21,814 bases of DNA from Eubacteriales Family XIII. Incertae Sedis bacterium (GTDB taxonomy: Bacteria; Bacillota; Clostridia; Peptostreptococcales; Anaerovoracaceae). The stretch is from contig JAISML010000016.1 of assembly GCA_031276775.1 (NCBI GenBank), positions 1 to 21,814 on the forward strand. The letters run 5' to 3'. Of the stretch, positions 7,919 to 13,764 are shown one piece after another. The notes below the pieces were generated by a model. That model was not told where the DNA came from and ran no database searches. It saw nothing but the letters and a program-made list of their open reading frames with translations. The position numbers and the translations under genes were made by a program. Position 1 is the first letter of the stretch; every line of letters starts with the position of its first letter.

Positions 7919-8202
7919 ATATCCGCTCCTTTCCTCCGTTTGCATCCCCGCCGGTTTGCGCCACGCACAAGTCCCCGGGCTACAATTGCCGCAGAATCGC
8001 CGCAATCGCCGCCACGCACATAAAAAAATCTTCCCAATGGGGAAGATTCATGCAATGTGTTCGGCAACGATCCTGTTTCGGAAACCCGATCCGGAAAATA
8101 CGCCGCCCCGCAAACCGATCCCGGTTTTTCCGCAGGACATGTTCTCGCCATGATCATTCCCAAACGCGCACCTCATTGCAGGGTTAATCCAAAATTTTTT
8201 TA
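7919..8202 (-). promoter_or_regulatory. pyr operon 5' leader with possible leader peptide
   Basis: About 280 nt separate the predicted transcription start (near 8196) from pyrB. A GAGGTG site at 8174-8169 lies 5 nt before TTG 8163 and 11 nt before ATG 8157. The frame from TTG 8163 stays open for 90 codons, through the terminator hairpin, and stops at 7891, inside pyrB. The terminator-proximal part contains 9-nt tandem units (gcggcgatt) near 7985-8013. An 11-bp direct repeat (cgccacgcaca on the plus strand) occurs at 7959-7969 and 8010-8020. No pyrR gene is in the window and I could not find a convincing PyrR-binding loop. That the frame is translated is inference. Confidence 0.5.
8022..8048 (-). 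terminator. Intrinsic terminator / attenuator in the pyr leader
   Basis: Read on the minus strand, a perfect 9-bp stem AATCTTCCC/GGGAAGATT (8048-8040 with 8035-8027) closes a CATT tetraloop and is followed directly by a seven-U run overlapping the stem end (8028-8022). It lies between the pyr promoter and pyrB. It must therefore be a conditional terminator, or the operon would not be expressed. It would also stop read-through from the DUF554 gene upstream. Confidence 0.85.
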
Positions 8203-8232
8203 ATCATACCATATGCAGGGAAAGGCGGTCAA
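8203..8232 (-). promoter_or_regulatory. Predicted sigma-70 promoter for the pyr operon
   Basis: On the minus strand TTGACC (8232-8227) and TATGAT (8208-8203) are separated by 18 bp, giving a start near 8196. The -35 box is only about ten bases beyond the stop codon of the DUF554 gene, and no terminator lies between them. Confidence 0.7.
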
Positions 8233-8242
8233 CAGGTATTTT

Positions 8243-8977
8243 TTACCATCCAAACAAGGGCAGAAGGATGCCCAGGACGATATAATGGTGCAGGATCGGT
8301 ATGAGCAACGCGGGGAGCAGATTGGCAACCCGTATCTTCGCGTCGCACAGAAAATTGAAACCGAGCGCCATCACGAGCGCGTAACCCACCGTGCCGAACA
8401 TGCGGATCATTTCATCCGAGACATAAGGCGCAATGACGCCCGCAAGCAACGCAACCGCGCCCTGCACGACCAAAACGGGAAGCGCGCCGAACGCCACGCC
8501 GGCGCCCAATGAAGCGGTCAGAATGACGGCGGTGATGAAATCGAGCATCGCTTTCGTGAAGAGGATGGTACTGTCTCCCGACAATCCGTCGTTGAGGGCG
8601 CCCACAATGCCCATCGCGCCGACGACAAAGATCAATGTCGCGGTCACAAACCCTTTGGCCCAATCGTCCGCTTTGAACTTGCGTTCCGCAAAGCGCCCCA
8701 AGCTGTTCAACCGATCCTCAATGCGCACGATCTCGCCGATCGCGCAGCCAACGGCCAGACTGACCAAAAGCAGCATGGCGCCGTCGCTGCGGAGTTCACC
8801 GTCCGCGCCGACGGAGAGCATGGAGGTCAGCACGCCGGTCAAACCGATGAGAAACACGGCGATGCCCTGCGCCTTGACAATTGCCGTGTTGACGCGTTCG
8901 GAAATGCCGCGTTTCAGCAGCAGACCGATCAAGCTGCCAAGAAAGATCGCAGCTACGTTTACAAAAGTGCCCGTCAT
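8243..8977 (-). CDS. DUF554 family integral membrane protein
   Basis: The 244-residue protein matches the DUF554 (YdfK/YqgA) family, for which no firm function is established. It begins MTGTFVNVAAIFLGSLIGL and contains the conserved segments GLTGVLTSMLS, the acidic GEIVRIEDRLNSLG loop, GFVTATLIFVVGAMGIVGAL and a C-terminal LPALLIPILHHYIV. There are about seven hydrophobic segments. The start is ATG 8977, chosen because the family begins with this motif; the purine-rich stretch gaaagagag about 12 nt upstream is a weak ribosome site. It lies 37 nt after the nitroreductase gene and is probably the last gene of that transcript. It sits directly upstream of the pyr promoter. Confidence 0.88.
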   Translation of the reverse strand: MTGTFVNVAAIFLGSLIGLLLKRGISERVNTAIVKAQGIAVFLIGLTGVLTSMLSVGADGELRSDGAMLLLVSLAVGCAIGEIVRIEDRLNSLGRFAERKFKADDWAKGFVTATLIFVVGAMGIVGALNDGLSGDSTILFTKAMLDFITAVILTASLGAGVAFGALPVLVVQGAVALLAGVIAPYVSDEMIRMFGTVGYALVMALGFNFLCDAKIRVANLLPALLIPILHHYIVLGILLPLFGW

Positions 8978-9014
8978 GGGAAACACACGCTCTCTTTCAT
9001 GCCGTCCCGATCCG

Positions 9015-9731
9015 TCAAGTCTTATCCCGGGCGGCGCGCCAACGCACTTCGATCCCAAAGCCGTCGGCGTCGGATTTTGCCGTGACGGAGCGGACATCCT
9101 TTCCTTCGTTGCGCAGGGCAAGCGCCACATGCCGCGTTACGATGCCGAGATCGATCTTGTTCAGTTTTTTCTTCAACATGCGTTTGAACATCCCGCGTCC
9201 GACATAACGGACGATCACTTTATCCTCTTCAAATCGCAATTCCCAGGGCTGGGAATTTTGGGCGGACGGCGCCAGACGGGCGGATCGCGCGATCGCGTTG
9301 TCCTCGTTGCTGATCCGTTCTATGGGCAGACGTTGAAAATCCGAAGCTCCGTTTCTCAAAGGGACGTCCGTTTTCCCAAAAGCGAGCAGGATGCAGAAAT
9401 CGTCTCTTTTGTCTTTTGCTTTGGGCTTTCCCATACCCAGCCACAGACTTCCCAAGCCCAAACTTTGAATGTACAGATCCGTTTTTTGAAGAACATAACC
9501 GACGTTTGCGTAGGCTGCGTCTCCGGCCTCACAGTAAGCGAGGATGCCGTAAGCGCCGACGGCGGCGCTCACCGATTGCGAGGGAACGATTTCAAACCAC
9601 GCGTTTTGTCCGGGCAATTGCCGTGTATTCTCGATAAAGCGTTCGATCTTGTCCACCGTATCATCATCCGGCAAGGCGTCGATATATTTCCTTACCGATC
9701 TTCTCTTGTCGATCATCTCATAAAGCGTCAC
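9015..9731 (-). CDS. Nitroreductase-family protein (TM1586-like)
   Basis: The 238-residue protein resembles the TM1586-type nitroreductases, flavin-dependent oxidoreductases in which the two halves of the fold are encoded as a tandem duplication. The N-terminal RRSVRKY motif at about residues 10-16 is the usual phosphate/FMN contact. The middle RLAPSAQNSQPWELRF is the second hallmark (SAxNxQPW), and QSLGLGSLWLGMG resembles the family core. The substrate is unknown. The start is GTG 9731, with GGGGGTG about five nt upstream; no ATG with a better site is in frame. It lies 28 nt after the ABC permease and is probably co-transcribed. The link to the transporter is only positional. Confidence 0.85.
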   Translation of the reverse strand: MTLYEMIDKRRSVRKYIDALPDDDTVDKIERFIENTRQLPGQNAWFEIVPSQSVSAAVGAYGILAYCEAGDAAYANVGYVLQKTDLYIQSLGLGSLWLGMGKPKAKDKRDDFCILLAFGKTDVPLRNGASDFQRLPIERISNEDNAIARSARLAPSAQNSQPWELRFEEDKVIVRYVGRGMFKRMLKKKLNKIDLGIVTRHVALALRNEGKDVRSVTAKSDADGFGIEVRWRAARDKT

Positions 9732-9759
9732 AGCCGCACCCCCATTCTTTCCGACGGAA

Positions 9760-10524
9760 TCACATCTTCTTTCTGTTGAACATCACAATCGACCCGGCCG
9801 TCAACAGAACGACCGCCGCCGCGCAGATCAAGACTGCGGGGATAAAATCCGAGGGCTTGCCGGCGCCTGACAGAAGCGGCAGGGTACCGCCGGACAAGGT
9901 GACGGGATTGTATTTTGAAGCGCCCGGCAGAATGGACAGGAGATTCATCAGGATCACCGCGCCGATGCACGACAGCAGACTGCCGTAAATATTGCCAAAC
10001 AGCGTCCCTCCGAACACATGCGTCGCGAGAAGCAGTTCCCCGAACAACCACGGCGCGGCAAACGCAAGCAGGGCATGGGGCAATTCCCCGATATCCCAAA
10101 AATACGCCGTATAGGCGAAGCCCGCGCCAAAACACAGCAGATACGCAAATGTCCACAGAACTGAGGACGCGAACATCTTGGACGCGATCACCGTGTGACG
10201 CTTCATCCCTTTCGTGAGCAAATTGACCAGTGTTCCTTTGGAAAGTTCGTTGGACATTGTCCCGCAGAATACGATGATGAGAACCAACATGCCCATTTGC
10301 CCGACATTGTGGAAAAACTGCGCCCACGCGTCAAGCGACGTCGGTTCGTGAACCGATATCATCATCCCCGTATCCCCCAAGGATTTGATGATTTCAGGCG
10401 TGAGTTTTGCCAAAAGCGGCGACATCATTCCAAACATCACAAACAATCCAAGCAAAATGTACAGCCGGAATGTGGCCGCGCTTTCGTGAAATTCTTTTTT
10501 GCTGAACGCAAGAAATTGTCTCAT
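9760..10524 (-). CDS. ABC-2 type transporter permease
   Basis: This 254-residue integral membrane protein has about six hydrophobic segments, at roughly residues 20-40, 80-100, 118-140, 145-165, 180-200 and 228-248. It ends in a basic FNRKKM tail. The pattern, including a cytoplasmic N-terminus MRQFLAFSKKEFHES, is that of ABC-2 permeases (YxlG/NatB-like). These work with a separate ATPase to export peptides, drugs or ions. The ATG overlaps the ATPase stop by four bases, which shows a coupled pair. The substrate cannot be read from the sequence. Confidence 0.87.
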   Translation of the reverse strand: MRQFLAFSKKEFHESAATFRLYILLGLFVMFGMMSPLLAKLTPEIIKSLGDTGMMISVHEPTSLDAWAQFFHNVGQMGMLVLIIVFCGTMSNELSKGTLVNLLTKGMKRHTVIASKMFASSVLWTFAYLLCFGAGFAYTAYFWDIGELPHALLAFAAPWLFGELLLATHVFGGTLFGNIYGSLLSCIGAVILMNLLSILPGASKYNPVTLSGGTLPLLSGAGKPSDFIPAVLICAAAVVLLTAGSIVMFNRKKM

Positions 10525-11336
10525 TTCGCCACTCCCAAAAAGAGACTCTCGATGGTGTGTTCCGCCGTTTCATATTTGATCGGTTCCAAATTGTTTTCGC
10601 GCAGCACCCGCAATATTTCGTCCGTTGCAATTTCACGGTTGAATTCAAACGTGAACGACGTCGATTTTTCCTGCAGCTTCAAGTCGCCCATCGCGCTTTC
10701 AAGGACGATTTTCCCTTTGTTCAAGACAGCGACCCTGTCACAGATGCGCTCCACATCGGACAGGATGTGCGTGGAGAACACGACCGTCGTTTTCGCCTTG
10801 ATTTTGCGAAGAATATCGAGAATTTCCTTGCGCCCCACGGGATCGAGCGCGGAGGTCGGTTCATCGCAGATCAACAATTTCGGATCGCCGATCAGCGCCT
10901 GCGCCACACCGAGCCGCTGTTTCATACCCCGCGAAAATCCGCCGATTTTTCGATTGGCGTCGGACAGCCCCACCAGATCGAGCAACTCCGCAATGCGCGG
11001 CTGTGCGCTTTTTTCATCCAAACCGGCTATCTCGGCGCACAGTCCGAGATACTGCTTCGGCCGCATATAACCGTAAAATTCGGGGACATCGGGCAGATAA
11101 CCGATCAGACGGTTTGTTTTGGTCGCGCCGAACGACACGCGTTCCCCGTATACGTCTATTTCGCCGCAATCCGCTTTGAGCAGCCCCAAAATCATCTTCA
11201 TCGTGGTGGTCTTGCCCGCGCCGTTCGTGCCCACGAAGCCGAATACGCAATGCTCGGGGACGGAAAAAGACATGTCGTCCAAAACCCTTTTGCCGCCAAA
11301 CGACTTTGATACGCTCCGCAGATCCAAGGCATTCAT
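10521..11336 (-). CDS. ABC transporter ATP-binding protein, ABC-2 exporter type
   Basis: The 271-residue cytoplasmic ATPase has Walker A GTNGAGKTT at about 36-44, signature FSRGMKQRLG, Walker B LLICDEPTSALD and the switch FSTHILSDVERICD. The YLPDVPEFYGYM segment and the about 60-residue C-terminal tail after the switch are typical of exporters with ABC-2 permeases (YxlF, NatA, CcmA-like). The stop of the small membrane protein gene is directly adjacent to ATG 11336 with no gap. The permease gene overlaps the other end by ATGA. The three therefore form one translational unit. Confidence 0.94.
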   Translation of the reverse strand: MNALDLRSVSKSFGGKRVLDDMSFSVPEHCVFGFVGTNGAGKTTTMKMILGLLKADCGEIDVYGERVSFGATKTNRLIGYLPDVPEFYGYMRPKQYLGLCAEIAGLDEKSAQPRIAELLDLVGLSDANRKIGGFSRGMKQRLGVAQALIGDPKLLICDEPTSALDPVGRKEILDILRKIKAKTTVVFSTHILSDVERICDRVAVLNKGKIVLESAMGDLKLQEKSTSFTFEFNREIATDEILRVLRENNLEPIKYETAEHTIESLFLGVAK

Positions 11337-11540
11337 TCAATCCTCTCCTTTGCCGATGCTGAAATACAGGATGGGACCGATCACGTTCACGCATATGCTG
11401 ACCACGAGCCACAGCGCGCGGTTGCCGAAACGGTACGTGTCGTGACGCAGGATGTGTATGACCGCCGCCACCGTAAGCGCAAGCTGAATCACCGCAATCG
11501 GAATCAGGAACGGAAGATATTGGCCCAATTCGTTCAACAT
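11337..11540 (-). CDS. Small PLDc_N-like membrane protein
   Basis: The 67-residue protein has two hydrophobic segments, about residues 8-29 (LPFLIPIAVIQLALTVAAV) and 42-63, joined by the loop HILRHDTYRFGNRALWLV. The second segment reads VVSICVNVIGPILYF. This is the PLDc_N fold seen in small two-helix proteins, and the arrangement small protein-ATPase-permease resembles yxlE-yxlF-yxlG of Bacillus subtilis, where YxlE is a negative regulator. That parallel is from memory and not tested here. The start is ATG 11540 with GGGAG nine nt upstream. Its 5' end overlaps the stop of the DNA glycosylase gene by seven bases. Confidence 0.8.
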   Translation of the reverse strand: MLNELGQYLPFLIPIAVIQLALTVAAVIHILRHDTYRFGNRALWLVVSICVNVIGPILYFSIGKGED

Positions 11541-12178
11541 TTCGTCGGTCTCCCACAGGTTTCGGCAAGCGGACAGTCGCCGCACACGGGTTTCTTCCTG
11601 CAATGCTCTTTCGCGTTTGTCACAATTAAGGCGTGGAAACTGTTACAGATTTTTTCGTTCCGCACAAGGTTGCCTTCGAAGTACGACTTGACCGCTTCAT
11701 AGCTTTCGCCGGCTTCAATCGGATACCGGCCGCAGAGCCGGAGCGTGTAAGCGTCCACAACAAAAGTCGGGAAGCCAAAAGCGTACAGCAATATCGAATC
11801 AGCGGTTTCACGCCCGACGCCCTTGACGGAGAGCAGTTCGGCTCTCAGTTTGGCGAACGGTTCCTTTTGGACGTTGGACACGTCGCAACCGTACTCGGCA
11901 TACCAGGCCGTGACCGCTTTCAGGCAGCGCGCTTTCCGATTGAAGAAGCCCGCCGGACGGATCATTTCCGTCAGTTCGGCGAAGTCTGCGTCCGACACCT
12001 TTTCGGGCGAAAGGTTCTCCCCAAAGTTGGCGATCGCTTTCCCGACGTTGCCCCAGGCTGTGTTCTGTGTCAATACCGCACCGACCATCACCTCATAAGG
12101 CGTCCTTGCGGGCCACCAGTGCAACTCGCCGTAATGGGCGAGGAGCGTTTCGTATATGTACATCAGTCTGCCACCCAT
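11534..12178 (-). CDS. Endonuclease III-superfamily DNA glycosylase, MagIII-like
   Basis: This 214-residue HhH-GPD protein should remove damaged bases from DNA. The helix-hairpin-helix is in LLSVKGVGRETADSILLYA and the catalytic aspartate in FVVDAYTLR. The lysine that gives E. coli Nth its lyase activity (after GVGR) is Glu here, so a monofunctional glycosylase is predicted. The N-terminal HWWPARTPYEVMVGAVLTQNTAW has the WWP motif that forms the alkyl-purine pocket in Helicobacter pylori MagIII. Unlike MagIII, it keeps four C-terminal cysteines spaced C-x5-C-x2-C-x5-C, one residue shorter than Nth in the first gap, so a 4Fe-4S cluster is likely. The start is ATG 12178 with AAGGAG seven nt upstream. 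Confidence 0.88.
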   Translation of the reverse strand: MGGRLMYIYETLLAHYGELHWWPARTPYEVMVGAVLTQNTAWGNVGKAIANFGENLSPEKVSDADFAELTEMIRPAGFFNRKARCLKAVTAWYAEYGCDVSNVQKEPFAKLRAELLSVKGVGRETADSILLYAFGFPTFVVDAYTLRLCGRYPIEAGESYEAVKSYFEGNLVRNEKICNSFHALIVTNAKEHCRKKPVCGDCPLAETCGRPTKC

Positions 12179-12291
12179 TGCGGTCTCCTTTTGCCCTGCG
12201 CCGGCGCGCATGCATTCCGAAACGCTTGCAACACTCTTTTCGGAAAGCCGGGCAGCGTTTGGGCGCCGCGGCAATTCCGCAATCAACTATT

Positions 12292-12320
12292 ATCATACAG
12301 GAAATCGGAAAGTGAGACAA
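12292..12320 (-). promoter_or_regulatory. Predicted sigma-70 promoter for the glycosylase/ABC cluster
   Basis: On the minus strand TTGTCT (12320-12315) and TATGAT (12297-12292) are separated by 17 bp. Transcription would start near 12285, giving an untranslated leader of about 107 nt before ATG 12178. It diverges from the plus-strand promoter at 12356. Confidence 0.55.
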
Positions 12321-12355
12321 TGCCAAATTGCCCTGTCAAGAAAGCAAATTGGTTC

Positions 12356-12385
12356 TTGACATGCGCAAAGCGCTCATGGTAAGAT
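12356..12385 (+). promoter_or_regulatory. Predicted sigma-70 promoter for the radical SAM remnant and exporter
   Basis: A consensus TTGACA at 12356-12361 and TAAGAT at 12380-12385 are separated by 18 bp, with a start near 12392. The -35 box is one arm of a 7-bp inverted repeat, TGTCAAG (12334-12340) and CTTGACA (12355-12361). The operator-like repeats begin at the predicted start site. Confidence 0.65.
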
Positions 12386-12389
12386 ACGA

Positions 12390-12415
12390 CTAACCATACG
12401 TTAGCCATATCTAAC
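12390..12415 (+). promoter_or_regulatory. Operator-like triple half-site
   Basis: Three half-sites are present: CTAAC (12390-12394), GTTAG (12400-12404) and CTAAC (12411-12415), alternating in orientation with 5- and 6-bp gaps. They cover the predicted transcription start of the plus-strand promoter. This is the usual position and symmetry for a repressor such as TetR family members, but no such regulator gene lies in the window. Confidence 0.5.
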
Positions 12416-12453
12416 TGAAAAGAGCCGTAAATGAGTTTGAGGAAATCGTCCGG

Positions 12454-12900
12454 TTGGCCGAAGCTCACTCGGTGGATTTCACGTTCAATCCGTATCGTTT
12501 CGGCGCCCATGAAGTTGACATGCGTTTTTCGGAGGCCGATCTGTCATTTTTGTATGATTTGAAGAAACGATACCCTGCCTTTAAAGCGACGCGCGGCGCG
12601 CTTGACAGCACAATGGAATTCGTCAAACAGGGCGTTTCGGGCGTATGCGGTATGGGGAAATACATGTTGGCGATCGATCCTTGCGGAAATGTCGGACCGT
12701 GCGAAAACAAACTGGATATCCGTGCGGGCAACATTCTTGAAACAGATACCAAATCACTGTTGAAGCGCTTGTCTGAGATCCATGCGTGCAACGCGTGCAA
12801 TCATTGCCTGACAAGAGAGCGCAGCGAAGTGGAACCGCTATATCAAAAGATCGGATCTCCGCAATGGTTCAGAGAGTGCATGGCCGTCAAGAAGGGATGA
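12454..12900 (+). CDS. N-terminally truncated radical SAM/SPASM protein (probable gene remnant)
   Basis: Only the C-terminal part of a radical SAM enzyme is present. The 148 residues contain a SPASM-like auxiliary iron-sulfur pattern: Cys65-x12-Gly-x4-Cys83, then Cys112-x2-Cys115-x2-Cys118 and Cys142. The motif around Cys77 reads AIDPCGNVGPC. The N-terminal barrel with the CxxxCxxC cluster is absent, and the same frame reaches a stop at 12412, inside the operator-like repeats. Coding-like sequence begins right after that stop, so the missing half was probably lost by a deletion that joined a new promoter. TTG 12454 with GAGGA ten nt upstream is the best start. It ends four nt before the exporter ATPase. 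Without the SAM-binding cluster it cannot do radical SAM chemistry. Confidence 0.7.
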   Translation: MAEAHSVDFTFNPYRFGAHEVDMRFSEADLSFLYDLKKRYPAFKATRGALDSTMEFVKQGVSGVCGMGKYMLAIDPCGNVGPCENKLDIRAGNILETDTKSLLKRLSEIHACNACNHCLTRERSEVEPLYQKIGSPQWFRECMAVKKG

Positions 12901-12904
12901 GAGA

Positions 12905-13618
12905 ATGAAGAACGTGAATATTTATTCTTTGAAAAATGTGACAAAGCGGTACGGGGAAAACGAAAACGCGGTGACGGCGCTGGACAACGTCAGCGCGGAC
13001 ATTCGGAAGGGCGCGTTCATCGTGATTCTGGGCGCCAGCGGTTCCGGGAAAAGCACGCTTTTGAATATCCTCGGCGGCATCGATCAATGCACTTCCGGAA
13101 AAGTGCTGTTTGAAAAACAGGATTTGTCCCGATATGGCGGCAAACGTCTTACGGCGTTTCGGAAAGAGAAGATCGGGTTTGTCTTTCAACACTACAATCT
13201 GATTGCGAATCTCACCGCGCTGGAGAACGTCGAGTTCGCCTGCGAGATATCCAAGGTGGATCGCGGGCGGGCAAAGGATATGCTCGGGCGCGTCGGACTG
13301 TCGCACAGAGGGGATCATTATCCCTCCGAATTGTCGGGCGGGGAGCAGCAGAGGGTATCGATCGCAAGAGCCATCGTAAAAAATCCGACGGTTCTGCTGT
13401 GCGACGAGCCGACGGGCGCGCTCGACGTCAAGACAGGCGTCGCCGTGCTGGGCATTTTAAAAACGATCAACAAAGAGGACGGCGCGACGGTTGTGACCGT
13501 AACGCACAACGCGGACATCTGCCGCATCGCGGACGTCACGGTCTCCATGCGCGACGGCCGGATCATCGAACAAAAACAACGCGGCAATCCGAACATGCCC
13601 GATGAGATCGACTGGTGA
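12905..13618 (+). CDS. ABC transporter ATP-binding protein, MacB/LolD type
   Basis: The 237-residue ATPase has Walker A GASGSGKST at about 43-51, Q-loop FVFQHYNLIANLTALENVE, signature LSGGEQQRVSIARAIV, Walker B VLLCDEPTGALD and the switch VTVTHNADI. FQHYNL and LSGGEQQR are marks of the MacB/LolD/FtsE group, which drive extracytoplasmic substrate handling with FtsX-fold permeases instead of passing substrate through a channel. The start is ATG 12905 with AAGGGATGAGAG just upstream. The FtsX-type permease follows after 146 bp. A role in peptide-antibiotic resistance or export is usual for such pairs in Bacillota, but it is not shown here. Confidence 0.94.
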   Translation: MKNVNIYSLKNVTKRYGENENAVTALDNVSADIRKGAFIVILGASGSGKSTLLNILGGIDQCTSGKVLFEKQDLSRYGGKRLTAFRKEKIGFVFQHYNLIANLTALENVEFACEISKVDRGRAKDMLGRVGLSHRGDHYPSELSGGEQQRVSIARAIVKNPTVLLCDEPTGALDVKTGVAVLGILKTINKEDGATVVTVTHNADICRIADVTVSMRDGRIIEQKQRGNPNMPDEIDW

Positions 13619-13649
13619 CGCAAACTGCGGCAAAGCGCGCGCGGAGACC

Positions 13650-13737
13650 GCACCGCTGTGCTGCGCGCGGAAGGCCGAGCATTGTTTGATCGGGAGGGTC
13701 TCCGTCGGACGCGCCGCTGTGCGATACGCGGAATGCC
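13650..13737. repeat. Imperfect 27-bp direct repeat between exporter genes
   Basis: The 146-bp gap between ATPase and permease holds two related 27-bp copies, 13650-13676 and 13711-13737, identical at 21 positions (shared core ccgctgtgc and cgcgga). The inverted pair GGAGACC (13643-13649) and GGTCTCC (13697-13703) could pair in the transcript. Such a gap is long for a coupled exporter pair; it may be an RNA stability or translational control element. Confidence 0.6.
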
Positions 13738-13764
13738 TTGCAGAGAAAGGGACGGAAATAGGAT

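Noticed and set aside
8120..8200. PyrR-binding loop in the pyr leader
   Set aside because: The segment around AATGAGGTGCG only loosely resembles the consensus and I could not draw the required stem. I read the GAGGTG as a ribosome site instead.
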